Assembly (NCBI GenBank): GCA_049568075.1
Contig: CP144911.1
From: Gottfriedia sp049568075
GTDB taxonomy: Bacteria; Bacillota; Bacilli; Bacillales; Bacillaceae_G
Direction: 5' to 3' (one strand)
DNA length: 64,000 bases
Positions 24,107 through 34,212 of this stretch are shown here, piece after piece (positions within the stretch are counted from its first letter, which is position 1; the number at the start of each line of letters is the position of its first letter). The notes beneath the pieces were generated by a model that saw only the letters and a program-made list of their open reading frames with translations, did not search any database and was not told the DNA's origin. The position numbers and the translations under genes were made by a program.

Positions 24107-26092
24107 ATGGAGCAGAATTTCGAGATAGTTTCTAATTATTCACCTCAAGGTGACCAGCCAAATGCGATTAAGCAGTTAGTTGATGGGGTTAAAAATGGTA
24201 AAGAGCATCAAGTTTTATTAGGTGCAACAGGTACGGGAAAAACGTTTACCATTTCAAATGTAATTAAAGAAGTAGGAAAACCAACATTAGTATTTGCTCA
24301 CAATAAAACATTAGCAGGGCAATTATATAGTGAATTAAAAGAGTTTTTTCCAAATAATGCAGTTGAGTATTTCGTTAGTTACTATGATTATTTTCAGCCA
24401 GAAGCTTATGTACCTCAAACGGATACTTATATTGAAAAAGATTCAAGTATTAACGATGAAATTGATAAGTTACGTCACTCTGCAACTTCTTCCCTTTTTG
24501 AACGTAAGGATGTCATTATTGTAGCGAGTGTTTCTTGTATTTACGGTTTAGGTTCTCCTGAAGAATATCGTGAATTAGTTTGTTCTCTTCGTATTGGGAT
24601 GGAAATTAGTAGAGACGACCTATTACATAAATTAGTAGATATTCAGTATGCTCGTAATGATATTGACTTCTCACGTGGTACATTCCGAGTTCGTGGTGAT
24701 GTTGTTGAAATATTCCCAGCATCACGTGATGAGCACTGTATTCGTGTAGAATTTTTTGGTGATGAAATTGAGAGAATTAGAGAAGTGGATGCATTAACAG
24801 GCGAAATTTTAGGTGACCGTGAACACGTTGCAATTTTCCCGGCTTCCCACTTCGTTACACGTGAAGAAAAAATGAAAATTGCCATTAAAAATATTGAAGT
24901 TGAGTTAGAAGAACGTTTAAAGGAAATGAGAGATAACGGTAAGTTACTAGAAGCTCAAAGGCTTGAGCAGCGAACTAGATATGATTTAGAAATGATGAAC
25001 GAGATGGGATTTTGTTCAGGAATTGAAAACTATTCCCGTCATCTAACGCTGAGACCACCAGGTTCTACGCCTTATACATTATTAGATTATTTTCCAGAAG
25101 ATTTCTTAATGGTGATTGACGAGTCACATGTTACAGTTCCGCAAATCCGAGGAATGTTTAACGGTGACCAAGCTCGAAAACAAGTATTAGTAGATCATGG
25201 ATTCCGTCTGCCTTCTGCTTTGGATAATCGACCTTTAAAATTTGCAGAGTTTGTGGAAAAAGTGCAACAAACTATATACGTAACTGCGACACCTGGACCA
25301 TATGAGCTAGAACTGTGTCCTGAGAAAGTAGAGCAAATTATTCGTCCAACAGGTCTACTAGATCCAACGATAGATGTTCGTCCGATTGAAGGTCAAATTG
25401 ATGATTTAATCGATGAAGTTCGTAATCGTATTGCTAAAAATGAGAGAGTACTAATTACTACTCTAACAAAGAAAATGTCTGAAGACTTAACGGATTATTT
25501 GAAAGAAATCGGAATTAAGGTTAACTATTTGCATTCTGAAATTAAAACGCTTGAACGAATTGAAATTATTCGTGATCTTCGTTTAGGTAAATATGATGTG
25601 TTAATTGGTATTAACCTTTTACGAGAAGGGATAGATATTCCTGAAGTTTCATTAGTTGTCATTTTAGATGCAGATAAAGAAGGATTTTTACGATCTGAAC
25701 GTTCATTAATCCAAACAATTGGTCGAGCTGCAAGGAATTCAAATGGTCATGTTATTATGTATGCTGATAAAATGACGAATTCGATGGATATTGCGATTAA
25801 TGAAACAAAACGTCGTCGTGAGATTCAGGAAGAATATAACAAAAAACATGGAATTACTCCTAAAACGATTATTAAGCAAGTACGTGATGTGATTCGTGCT
25901 ACTTCTGTAGCTGAAGAAGAAGAAGTTTATGAAAACGGCATTAGTGCTAAATATAAGAAAATGAACAAAAAAGAACGTCATTTATTTATTCAATCAATTG
26001 AAATGGAAATGAAGGACGCAGCGAAGGCGCTTGATTTTGAACGAGCAACAGAACTTCGTGACTTAATATTAGAATTGAAGTCTGAGAGGTGA
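24107..26092 (+). CDS. uvrB: Excinuclease ABC subunit B
   Basis: DNA-repair helicase-like subunit that verifies damage and recruits UvrC. 661 aa from ATG 24107, equal to B. subtilis UvrB; GGAGG sits eight bases upstream. Walker A GATGTGKT, beta-hairpin YYDYFQPEAYVPQTDTYIEK region, DESH box and conserved motif VI QTIGRAARN are present, with the C-terminal UVR domain (AKALDFERATELRD). Overlaps the region of the uvrA start; SOS boxes upstream. Confidence 0.98.
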   Translation: MEQNFEIVSNYSPQGDQPNAIKQLVDGVKNGKEHQVLLGATGTGKTFTISNVIKEVGKPTLVFAHNKTLAGQLYSELKEFFPNNAVEYFVSYYDYFQPEAYVPQTDTYIEKDSSINDEIDKLRHSATSSLFERKDVIIVASVSCIYGLGSPEEYRELVCSLRIGMEISRDDLLHKLVDIQYARNDIDFSRGTFRVRGDVVEIFPASRDEHCIRVEFFGDEIERIREVDALTGEILGDREHVAIFPASHFVTREEKMKIAIKNIEVELEERLKEMRDNGKLLEAQRLEQRTRYDLEMMNEMGFCSGIENYSRHLTLRPPGSTPYTLLDYFPEDFLMVIDESHVTVPQIRGMFNGDQARKQVLVDHGFRLPSALDNRPLKFAEFVEKVQQTIYVTATPGPYELELCPEKVEQIIRPTGLLDPTIDVRPIEGQIDDLIDEVRNRIAKNERVLITTLTKKMSEDLTDYLKEIGIKVNYLHSEIKTLERIEIIRDLRLGKYDVLIGINLLREGIDIPEVSLVVILDADKEGFLRSERSLIQTIGRAARNSNGHVIMYADKMTNSMDIAINETKRRREIQEEYNKKHGITPKTIIKQVRDVIRATSVAEEEEVYENGISAKYKKMNKKERHLFIQSIEMEMKDAAKALDFERATELRDLILELKSER

Positions 26093-26097
26093 AGAAC

Positions 26098-28965
26098 TTG
26101 AAAAGTATGAATGAAATAATCATTAAAGGGGCCAGAGCGCATAACTTAAAAAATATTGATGTTACGATTCCTCGTAATCAATTAGTAGTTGTAACTGGTT
26201 TATCTGGATCAGGTAAGTCATCTCTAGCATTTGATACGATTTATGCAGAAGGTCAACGCAGATATGTAGAATCATTATCTGCGTATGCTCGTCAATTTTT
26301 AGGTCAAATGGATAAACCTGATGTTGATTCAATCGAAGGACTTTCACCTGCGATTTCAATTGATCAAAAAACGACTAGCCGAAATCCTCGTTCGACAGTT
26401 GGTACTGTAACAGAGATCTACGACTATTTGCGACTTCTTTATGCTCGTATTGGAACGCCGATTTGTCCAAATCATGGGATCGAAATTACTTCTCAAACAG
26501 TTGAACAAATGGTAGATCGTGTAATGGAGTATCCTGAACGAACGAAAATTCAAGTGCTTGCTCCGGTGGTGTCTGGTCGTAAAGGTACACATGTAAAAGT
26601 ATTTGAAGAAATTAAAAAACAAGGGTTTGTGCGCGTTCGTGTTGACGGTGAATTATTTGATGTATCTGATGAAATAGAATTAGAGAAAAATAAGAAGCAT
26701 TCAATCGAAGTTGTAATTGACCGTATTGTTGTAAAAAATGGTGTAGCATCTCGACTAGCTGATTCTCTTGAAACAGCATTAAAACTAGGAGAAGGTCGAG
26801 TTATTATTGATGTAATAGGTGAAGAGGAATTACTTTTTAGTGAACATCATGCATGTCCACTATGTGGATTCTCAATTGGAGAATTAGAACCGCGCATGTT
26901 TTCGTTTAACAGCCCATTTGGTGCTTGTCATTCATGTGATGGATTAGGAACGAAATTAGAAGTAGATATAAACTTAGTGATCCCAAATGATGAATTAACT
27001 CTTAAAGAAAATGCTATAGCACCGTGGGAATCCATTAGCTCGATGTATTATCCGCAATTACTAGAAAGTGTATGTAATCATTACGGGATTGATATGAATA
27101 TTCCATTTAAAGACATACCAAAAGATCTACAAGATAAAATTCTTTATGGTAGTAATGGCGAACAAATCTATTTTAAATATGATAACGAGCAAGGTCATGT
27201 ACGTGAAGCAATGATTGAATTTGAAGGGGTAATTTCGAATGTAGAAAGACGTTTTAAAGAAACATCTTCAGATTTTATTCGTGAGCAAATGGAAAAATAC
27301 ATGGCGCAACAACATTGTCCAACTTGTAAAGGGCATCGTCTAAGAAAAGAGGCCCTTGCAGTATTTATTGGTGGCTTGCATGTCGGTGAAGTAACAAAAA
27401 TGTCAGTTAAAGAAGCGTTTGATTTCTTTGGATCGCTTGATTTAACGCCAAAACAAGAAAAAATTGCAAATCTAATCCTTCGAGAAATTAGAGAGCGTTT
27501 AGGCTTTTTAGTAAATGTAGGTTTAGATTATTTAACATTGAACCGAGCTGCAGGTACATTATCTGGTGGAGAAGCTCAAAGGATTCGTTTAGCGACTCAA
27601 ATTGGTTCGAGATTAACTGGTGTATTATATATTTTGGATGAGCCATCAATTGGATTACACCAACGTGATAATGATCGTTTAATCTCAACATTGTTAAATA
27701 TGAGAGACATCGGAAATACATTAATTGTTGTAGAACATGATGAAGATACGATGCTAGCAGCGGATTATTTAATTGATATCGGACCGGGAGCTGGTATTCA
27801 CGGTGGACAGGTCATATCACAAGGAACGCCAAATGAAGTAATGAATGATCAAAATTCATTAACAGGGAAGTACTTATCGGGTGAGAAATTTATTCCTGTA
27901 CCGCTTGAGCGTAGAAAAGGCGATGGACGTGAAATTAAAATTGTTGGAGCAAAAGAAAACAATTTAAAAAATGTATCAACTTCATTCCCATTAGGTACAT
28001 TCGTTGCAGTAACAGGTGTATCAGGATCAGGGAAAAGTACATTAATTAATGAGATTTTATATAAATCATTAGCTCAAAAATTAAATGGATCGAAAGTACG
28101 TCCAGGGGAGCATAAAGAAATAAAAGGGATTGAACAATTGGAGAAGGTTATTGATATTGATCAATCACCAATTGGTCGTACTCCTCGTTCAAATCCGGCT
28201 ACTTATACTGGTGTGTTTGATGATATTCGAGATGTATATGCCGCTACGAATGAGTCAAAAGTTCGCGGTTATAAGAAAGGTCGTTTTAGCTTCAACGTTA
28301 AAGGTGGTAGATGTGAAGCATGTCGAGGCGATGGAATTATAAAAATCGAAATGCATTTCTTACCTGATGTTTACGTACCATGTGAGATTTGTCATGGTAA
28401 ACGATATAATCGAGAAACTTTAGAAGTTAAGTATAAAGATAAATCGATCTCTGAAGTTTTAGATATGACAGTTGAGGATGCAGTTTCATTCTTTGAAAAT
28501 ATTCCTAAGATAAAACGTAAACTTCAAACGTTAAATGATGTAGGTTTAGGTTATATTACATTAGGACAACCTGCTACGACTTTATCTGGCGGAGAAGCAC
28601 AACGTGTAAAACTAGCTTCCGAGCTTCATAAACGTACGAATGGAAGAACTTTATATATATTAGATGAACCTACTACAGGGCTTCATGTTGATGATATTGC
28701 TCGATTATTAGTTGTTTTACAAAGACTAGTAGATAATGGGGATACTGTTCTTGTAATTGAACATAACTTAGACGTTATTAAAGCAGCCGACCATCTAATC
28801 GATTTAGGACCAGAAGGTGGAGACAAAGGTGGTACGATCGTAGCAACTGGTACACCAGAGAAGCTATGTAAAGTTGAAGCATCTCATACAGGAAAGTATT
28901 TAAAAGCAGTTTTAGAACGTGACAAAGCTAGAATGGAAAAAAGATTAGCAGTGATGGAATCTTAA
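26098..28965 (+). CDS. uvrA: Excinuclease ABC subunit A
   Basis: Damage-recognition ATPase, about 955 aa. Two ABC halves with Walker A GLSGSGKSS and GVSGSGKST, signatures LSGGEAQR (twice), and zinc fingers CPLC/CHSCDG and CRGDG/CEICHG. The frame opens with GTG 26089 overlapping uvrB; TTG 26098 has AGAGGTG at better spacing and ATG 26107 is also possible. Cotranscribed with uvrB. Confidence 0.97.
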   Translation: MKSMNEIIIKGARAHNLKNIDVTIPRNQLVVVTGLSGSGKSSLAFDTIYAEGQRRYVESLSAYARQFLGQMDKPDVDSIEGLSPAISIDQKTTSRNPRSTVGTVTEIYDYLRLLYARIGTPICPNHGIEITSQTVEQMVDRVMEYPERTKIQVLAPVVSGRKGTHVKVFEEIKKQGFVRVRVDGELFDVSDEIELEKNKKHSIEVVIDRIVVKNGVASRLADSLETALKLGEGRVIIDVIGEEELLFSEHHACPLCGFSIGELEPRMFSFNSPFGACHSCDGLGTKLEVDINLVIPNDELTLKENAIAPWESISSMYYPQLLESVCNHYGIDMNIPFKDIPKDLQDKILYGSNGEQIYFKYDNEQGHVREAMIEFEGVISNVERRFKETSSDFIREQMEKYMAQQHCPTCKGHRLRKEALAVFIGGLHVGEVTKMSVKEAFDFFGSLDLTPKQEKIANLILREIRERLGFLVNVGLDYLTLNRAAGTLSGGEAQRIRLATQIGSRLTGVLYILDEPSIGLHQRDNDRLISTLLNMRDIGNTLIVVEHDEDTMLAADYLIDIGPGAGIHGGQVISQGTPNEVMNDQNSLTGKYLSGEKFIPVPLERRKGDGREIKIVGAKENNLKNVSTSFPLGTFVAVTGVSGSGKSTLINEILYKSLAQKLNGSKVRPGEHKEIKGIEQLEKVIDIDQSPIGRTPRSNPATYTGVFDDIRDVYAATNESKVRGYKKGRFSFNVKGGRCEACRGDGIIKIEMHFLPDVYVPCEICHGKRYNRETLEVKYKDKSISEVLDMTVEDAVSFFENIPKIKRKLQTLNDVGLGYITLGQPATTLSGGEAQRVKLASELHKRTNGRTLYILDEPTTGLHVDDIARLLVVLQRLVDNGDTVLVIEHNLDVIKAADHLIDLGPEGGDKGGTIVATGTPEKLCKVEASHTGKYLKAVLERDKARMEKRLAVMES

Positions 28966-28969
28966 TGTG

Positions 28970-29066
28970 AAAGAGTAGTTGATTGAAACGAAAAGGGTGC
29001 TCAACTCCAGTTGAACTAGCTAAGATAGCAAGCATTCTGAAACGGAAATCAACTATTCTTCTTTTT
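28970..29066. repeat. Degenerate Bacillus-type intergenic palindrome downstream of uvrA
   Basis: Stem AGAGTAGTTGATT (28972-28984) / AATCAACTATTCT (29047-29059) with a T-rich tail, so it may terminate uvrBA. The flanks GTTGATTGAAACG...GGGTGCTC and AGCAAGCATTCTG...CGGAAATCAAC resemble the ends of the large GC-rich palindrome dispersed in many Bacillus genomes, here with its GC-rich core missing (from memory). Confidence 0.6.
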
Positions 29067-29302
29067 CTTTGTCAGAATGTTGATCTATAATACGGTCAAT
29101 ACTGTAGTGAAAATCAAGCTCACTAAACTCCTTTTACGAAAATTTGGTCATTAATTGACAAGTAGGACTTAATGACATTCTTAGTTCCTTTTACTTGAAA
29201 AGTAGTCCACATTTCTTTAATGTTTTAACATAGAATAAATAATGAAATAGAAAAATAGTAATGATAAAAAAATGAGGGCGTATCGATAGAGAGGAGATTT
29301 TT
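29067..29302. other. Intergenic stretch before pspC
   Basis: Nothing coding. An inverted repeat GTCATTAA-N14-TTAATGAC lies at 29147-29176 with a TTGACA inside it (29155-29160); a convincing -10 at the right distance is not evident. Confidence 0.4.
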
Positions 29303-29497
29303 GTGAAAAAACTATATCGATCTTCTAAAGATTCTATGCTTGCAGGTGTTTGTGGTGGATTAGGTAAGTATTTTAATTTGGACAGTACATTAATCCGTTT
29401 ACTGTTTGTAATATTATTCTTCGTAGGGTTTGGGGCACTTCTATTTGTGTATTTAATTTGGATATTCGTTGTTCCAGAAGAAGGTGACGTGAAATAA
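29303..29497 (+). CDS. PspC-domain protein (YvlC-like)
   Basis: 64 aa. The PspC signature LYRSSKDSMLAGVCGGLGKYF is followed by one hydrophobic segment (residues ~30-57). GTG start with GAGAGGAG. PspC proteins help sense envelope stress; in B. subtilis yvlC lies in a yvlABCD cluster. The next gene (yvlD-like) begins at the base after the stop. Confidence 0.9.
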   Translation: MKKLYRSSKDSMLAGVCGGLGKYFNLDSTLIRLLFVILFFVGFGALLFVYLIWIFVVPEEGDVK

Positions 29498-29872
29498 ATG
29501 AGATGGTTATTTTCATTAGCTATTAATAGCTTAGTATTTATTGTAGTAGCAGGATTTCTGCAACCTGATTTTTATGTAAAAAATATTCCAACGGCTATCA
29601 TTGCTGCGTTGGTGTTATCAATCTTAAATACAATTATTCGCCCAATCTTAATTTTAATCACTTTACCTGTAACCATTTTTACAATGGGATTATTCCTGTT
29701 TATTATTAATGCATTTACGCTAGAAATTACTGATTATTTATTAGGGGATGCCTTACGAGTAAATGGATTTGGAACTGCTATTATTGCATCGATTCTAATT
29801 AGTACATTCAGTATGTTAATTCAATATTTTGTGTTTGGTTCAAAGGACAAAAAAAAGCATAGTCATCGGTAG
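29498..29872 (+). CDS. Phage-holin-IV-type membrane protein (YvlD-like)
   Basis: 124 aa with four membrane segments (about 4-22, 30-48, 52-75, 95-113), family motif NTIIRPILILITLPVTIFTMGLF region. Not a true holin; YvlD-type proteins accompany PspC. ATG is contiguous with the pspC stop. Terminator follows. Confidence 0.85.
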   Translation: MRWLFSLAINSLVFIVVAGFLQPDFYVKNIPTAIIAALVLSILNTIIRPILILITLPVTIFTMGLFLFIINAFTLEITDYLLGDALRVNGFGTAIIASILISTFSMLIQYFVFGSKDKKKHSHR

Positions 29873-29879
29873 AAAAAGA

Positions 29880-29930
29880 GGAGTCTCTTAAGTTAAAGTA
29901 CTTTTGAGAGTCTTTTTTTTGTTTTTTAGA
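29880..29930 (+). terminator. Terminator after yvlD-like gene
   Basis: Imperfect stem GGAGTCTC...GAGAGTC with an eight-T tail. Confidence 0.75.
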
Positions 29931-30144
29931 TTAATGGGATTTGCGAACATTATGTGAACTCCGTTGTTATCTAACTGATGCTAAAACTGATTGGAGTTAC
30001 TTAATATCGTGATAAATTCACTTTTACATTAATGATTTTTAATCGTTTTAGCGTAGTTAGTGACTTGTCGACATTTTCCCGCAAAGTTTAAAAATGGTAC
30101 AATATGAGTGATAATACATAATTATTAATCCTTAGGAGGCTTGT

Positions 30145-31086
30145 ATGGCTAAATTACGTACAAAGAATTTAGTTGAGTATTTTAAATTAGAGGTTATTAG
30201 TGGAAGTGCGGGTTTGAATCGTTCGATTAACACGACTGACTTATCTCGCCCAGGTATAGAGGTTGCAGGTTTTTTTACATACTATCCATCTGATCGAGTA
30301 CAATTATTAGGGAAAACAGAATTAACTTTTTATCATAGCTTAACTGACGAAGAAAAACATAATCGATTAAGAAAACTTTGTGCAGATGATACGCCTTGTA
30401 TAATCGTGACACGTGGTTTAGAAATTCCATCCGAATTAATTGAAGCGGGTGAAGAAACTGGCGTACCTATTTTACTCTCAAACAGTAAGACAACTAAAAT
30501 GTATAGTAGACTTACGAGTTATTTAGAGGCTAAACTTGCTCCAACTACAGCATTACACGGTGTACTAGTAGATATTTATGGTGTCGGTGTATTAATTACT
30601 GGTAAAAGTGGAGTAGGTAAAAGTGAAACGGCTCTAGAGTTAGTAAAACGTGGTCATCGATTAGTAGCAGATGATTCAGTAGAGATTCGTCAAACTGATG
30701 AGGATACGCTGATTGGTTCATCACCAGAATTAATTGAGCATTTATTAGAAATTCGTGGATTAGGAATTATTAATGTAATGACTCTTTTCGGAGCAGGATC
30801 TGTACGTAATTACAAACGTATTACGTTGAACATTGATTTAGAGACTTGGGACTCCCAAAAGGTTTACGACCGAGTTGGCTTAGACGATGAAAAACTTAAA
30901 ATATTAGATACAGATATTTCGAAAATCACATTGCCTGTTCGACCAGGTCGAAATTTAGCTGTTATTATTGAAGTAGCAGCGATGAATTTCCGTTTGAAAA
31001 ATATGGGTGTAAATGCTGCTCAGCAATTTGCAGATCGTTTAGAGAAAGTAATTCAAGGCGGTAATAATGTTAGTGATTTAATTTAA
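30145..31086 (+). CDS. hprK: HPr kinase/phosphorylase
   Basis: 313 aa. Phosphorylates and dephosphorylates HPr and Crh on Ser46, the key step of CcpA carbon catabolite control. Walker A GKSGVGKS at residues 153-160 and the HprK signature LEIRGLGIINV near residue 202 are present. First gene of the hprK-lgt-yvoD-ppaX-yvoF unit, as in B. subtilis. Its target Crh is coded at 40.8 kb. TAGGAGG precedes the ATG; a TACAAT -10 lies near 30097. Confidence 0.98.
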   Translation: MAKLRTKNLVEYFKLEVISGSAGLNRSINTTDLSRPGIEVAGFFTYYPSDRVQLLGKTELTFYHSLTDEEKHNRLRKLCADDTPCIIVTRGLEIPSELIEAGEETGVPILLSNSKTTKMYSRLTSYLEAKLAPTTALHGVLVDIYGVGVLITGKSGVGKSETALELVKRGHRLVADDSVEIRQTDEDTLIGSSPELIEHLLEIRGLGIINVMTLFGAGSVRNYKRITLNIDLETWDSQKVYDRVGLDDEKLKILDTDISKITLPVRPGRNLAVIIEVAAMNFRLKNMGVNAAQQFADRLEKVIQGGNNVSDLI

Positions 31087-31107
31087 TGAAAAAGTGGGGA
31101 AATTGAA

Positions 31108-31920
31108 ATGGAGTCAAATATTCAGCCATTAGATAAAGTATTTTTACACTTAGGTCCTCTTTCAATAAAGTGGTATGGGGTATTGATCGGTTTAGGTGTT
31201 GTATTAGGTTTATGGTTAGCAATTCGTGAAAGTAAACGACGTGGAATACCTGATGATACATTTTTGGATCTTATTTTAGTAGCTCTACCCTCAGCAATTA
31301 TAGGGGCTAGAATTTATTATGTACTCTTTGAGTGGAGCTATTATTCTAAGCATGTTAGTGAAATTCCGGCCATTTGGCATGGAGGATTAGCTATTCACGG
31401 TGGTTTGATTGGAGCATTTATTGCTAGTTACTTCTTTTCAAAGAAAAGAGGCATTTCATTTTGGAAGCTTGCAGATATTGCAGCACCAAGTATTTTAGTA
31501 GGCCAAATGCTTGGACGTTGGGGAAACTTCATGAACCAAGAGGCTCATGGTGGACCAGTAACTAGATCATTTTTAGAAAGTCTTCATTTACCTACTTGGA
31601 TCATTAATCAAATGTATATTGATGGAACATATTATCATCCAACGTTTTTATATGAATCCTTATGGAGTTTGTTAGGGATTATTTTCTTACTAATTTTAAG
31701 AAGAGTGAATCTAAGACGTGGTGAAATGATTTTAACTTATTTAATTTGGTACTCAGTTGGTCGTTTCTTTATTGAAGGACTAAGAACAGATAGTTTAATG
31801 TTAACAAGTACAATTAGAATGGCTCAATTTATTTCAGTCGTAATTATCATACTATCTATTATCATTCTTGTTTATCGTAGAGTTAAAGGGTTATCGAATG
31901 AGCGTTATTTAGACGCATAA
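31108..31920 (+). CDS. lgt: Prolipoprotein diacylglyceryl transferase
   Basis: 270-aa membrane enzyme that transfers diacylglycerol from phosphatidylglycerol to the lipobox cysteine. Seven membrane segments; the Lgt signature GRWGNFMNQEAHGGP around residue 132 and the early GGLAIHGGLIGA motif with the essential His are visible. 21 bp after hprK. Confidence 0.97.
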   Translation: MESNIQPLDKVFLHLGPLSIKWYGVLIGLGVVLGLWLAIRESKRRGIPDDTFLDLILVALPSAIIGARIYYVLFEWSYYSKHVSEIPAIWHGGLAIHGGLIGAFIASYFFSKKRGISFWKLADIAAPSILVGQMLGRWGNFMNQEAHGGPVTRSFLESLHLPTWIINQMYIDGTYYHPTFLYESLWSLLGIIFLLILRRVNLRRGEMILTYLIWYSVGRFFIEGLRTDSLMLTSTIRMAQFISVVIIILSIIILVYRRVKGLSNERYLDA

Positions 31921-31947
31921 GTTTGTAAAACAGGAGTGGGGAGCACG

Positions 31948-32889
31948 TTGGAAACTTTAAAGAGAGGGTTACTAGTTGGTTTACAAACTTCTTGGAAAAT
32001 AGGGAAAATAATTTTCCCTATTTCTTTCATTTTAACGATTATTAAAGAAACTGCACTAATGGACTGGTTTGTTAATATTCTTGAACCATTAATGAGTTTT
32101 ATCGGTTTAAAGGGAGATGCAGCATTAGTATTAGTTTTAGGAAATGTTTTAAATCTATATGCAGCCCTTGGAGCAATGCTACCGATGGATTTAACTGTTA
32201 AGGAGGCATTGATCCTTGCAGTTATGTTAAGTTTTTCTCATAATCTATTTGTTGAAACGACAGTAGCTACTGCTGTAGGAGTTCGAGCATCTTTTGTTGT
32301 TTTAGTAAGGATTGGATTTGCAATTATATCTGCTATTTGTATTCATTTCTTTTGGTCTGGTGGAACAGAATTTGTTCATAAAGGCATTGCTGTTGCAGAA
32401 AGCGTTAACCAGTCAGGATGGGATATCGTTTATAATGCCATCATCTCGTCATTAATTGGTATTTTAAACCTTATTAAAATTGTTTTTCCATTAATGTTAG
32501 TTATTCAAATTGCAAAAGACTTTGGGTGGATGAATTATATAACAAAAGCATTATCTCCATTTACTAAATTAATCGGTGTTGAAGCAAAAGCTGGAGTTAC
32601 ATTAGCTGCGGGATTGTTTTTTGGATTAGCTTTTGGAGCAGGTGTTATGATTCAAGCCGTTAAAGAAGATGGTGTTTCGAAACGAGATTTATACCTCGTT
32701 TTCTTATTTTTAGTAGCTTGTCATGCTGTAGTAGAAGATACACTTCTCTTTATTCCTTTAGGGATTCCAGTTTTATACTTATTTTTAATTCGTTTCTTTG
32801 TCGCATTAGTTGTTACTTGTATAGTTGCAAGAATCGTAGGAAGAGTAGGTAGAAAAACTGAATCAAGTTTAAAAGCTGAAGTGAAATAG
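31948..32889 (+). CDS. yvoD: Nucleoside-recognition (Gate) domain membrane protein YvoD
   Basis: About 313 aa, two Gate-domain halves with roughly eight membrane segments; GAMLPMDLTVKEALILAVMLSFSHNLFVE and FFGLAFGAGVMIQAVKEDG are family stretches. TTG 31948 is favoured over GTG 31936 because GGGGAG is better placed. The match in order and sequence to B. subtilis YvoD is good; transport substrate unknown. Confidence 0.85.
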   Translation: METLKRGLLVGLQTSWKIGKIIFPISFILTIIKETALMDWFVNILEPLMSFIGLKGDAALVLVLGNVLNLYAALGAMLPMDLTVKEALILAVMLSFSHNLFVETTVATAVGVRASFVVLVRIGFAIISAICIHFFWSGGTEFVHKGIAVAESVNQSGWDIVYNAIISSLIGILNLIKIVFPLMLVIQIAKDFGWMNYITKALSPFTKLIGVEAKAGVTLAAGLFFGLAFGAGVMIQAVKEDGVSKRDLYLVFLFLVACHAVVEDTLLFIPLGIPVLYLFLIRFFVALVVTCIVARIVGRVGRKTESSLKAEVK

Positions 32890-32902
32890 AAAGGAATTTC
32901 TT

Positions 32903-33550
32903 ATGAAAATTAATACAATCCTATTTGATTTAGATGGTACTTTAATCAATACAAATGAATTAATTATTGCTTCATTCTTGCATACTTTGAATAAATATTA
33001 TCCTGAACAATATAAACGTGAACATGTTATACCTTTTATGGGTCCAACTTTAACTGAATCATTCTCTACGGTAGATGCAGAAAGAGTTGACGAGTTCATC
33101 TCGGAATATCGTAGTTTTAATATGGAGATGCATGATGAGTTTGTCGAGGAGTATGAAACGGTTTATGAGACGATTGAAACTTTACACAAATTAGGATATA
33201 AAATTGGGATTGTCACAACAAAGGCACGAAATGTTGTTGAAATGGGTTTAAGTTTTAGTCGATTAAAGCAATTCTTTGATACTGTTATCACAATTGATGA
33301 CGTGCAAAATGCAAAACCACATCCAGAACCGATTCAATTAGCTTTAAAAAAATTAAATTCTATTCCTGAAGAGAGTATAATGGTGGGCGATAATTACCAT
33401 GATATTGAAGGTGGTCGAAATGCTGGAACGAAAACAGCAGGTGTTGCTTGGTCACTAAAAGGTAAAGAATTTTTAGCAACTTTTAAACCTGATTTTATGC
33501 TTGAAAAAATGAGTGATCTGTTACCAATTTTAGGAATTGATGAGAATTGA
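32903..33550 (+). CDS. ppaX: Pyrophosphatase PpaX
   Basis: 215-aa HAD-superfamily hydrolase that removes pyrophosphate produced by the HprK phosphorylase reaction. FDLDGTLINT (nucleophile Asp), ITT-like VTTKAR (motif II), KPHPEP (motif III Lys) and MVGDNYHDIEGGRNAG (motif IV) are all present. Length matches B. subtilis PpaX (216). Confidence 0.95.
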   Translation: MKINTILFDLDGTLINTNELIIASFLHTLNKYYPEQYKREHVIPFMGPTLTESFSTVDAERVDEFISEYRSFNMEMHDEFVEEYETVYETIETLHKLGYKIGIVTTKARNVVEMGLSFSRLKQFFDTVITIDDVQNAKPHPEPIQLALKKLNSIPEESIMVGDNYHDIEGGRNAGTKTAGVAWSLKGKEFLATFKPDFMLEKMSDLLPILGIDEN

Positions 33551-34047
33551 GGAAAACGAAACGCTACCTAATTGAAGGTGAAAATTCACTTTGGCAAGTC
33601 TACAAGACTGTTTCGTTTTGGAAAACATTTCGAAATACGATTGTCATTGAAATAGCTCGTTATATCCCTTTCTTTAGACTAAAAAACTGGATGTATAGGA
33701 ATCTCATTGGAATGAAAGTAGGAAAGTATGCAGCGTTTGCATTTAAAGTAACGCCTGATTTAATGTTTCCGGAATTAATTTCAGTAGGTAAGAATTCGAT
33801 TATCGGCTATAATACAACAATCTTAGCGCATGAATATTTAATTAATGAATATCGATTAGGAGAAGTCATTATTGGTAATAATGTGTTAGTTGGTGCAAAT
33901 ACGACAATCCTGCCGGGTGTCACAATAGGCGATGGTGCGAAAGTTTCAGCTGCAACACTAGTCAACAAGGATGTTCCAGCTGGTGCATTCGTTGGAGGTA
34001 ATCCGATGGTTATTATTTCATTACCTCAATCTGAAACTACTATTTAA
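33547..34047 (+). CDS. yvoF: Acyltransferase YvoF (left-handed beta-helix)
   Basis: 166 aa, hexapeptide-repeat acetyltransferase type: NTTILAHEYLINEYRLGEVIIG, GANTTILPGVTIGDGAKVSA and FVGGNP. TTG start overlaps the ppaX stop by 3 nt, as in coupled genes. Strongly similar to remembered B. subtilis YvoF; acceptor unknown. In B. subtilis the histidine operon follows, but here yvcD follows directly. Confidence 0.9.
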   Translation: MRKTKRYLIEGENSLWQVYKTVSFWKTFRNTIVIEIARYIPFFRLKNWMYRNLIGMKVGKYAAFAFKVTPDLMFPELISVGKNSIIGYNTTILAHEYLINEYRLGEVIIGNNVLVGANTTILPGVTIGDGAKVSAATLVNKDVPAGAFVGGNPMVIISLPQSETTI

Positions 34048-34212
34048 AAAGTGGTTTTCAATATTTTTTGTTTCGGTTAAAATAATACTTTGACAACTTA
34101 TTTAGATAATGTGGAAATTGTACGTTCGTCTAAAATTCTTATAATTTGGACGGCGACTATTTCCTCTTTTTATGTGATATACTGTGATAAGCTTGAAAAA
34201 CTGGAGGATCGA

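Noticed and set aside
29498..29872. Prophage holin
   Set aside because: YvlD-type chromosomal protein next to pspC; no other phage genes.
34090..34212. Longer N-terminus for YvcD
   Set aside because: The extension contains an extended -10 promoter and lacks a ribosome site.
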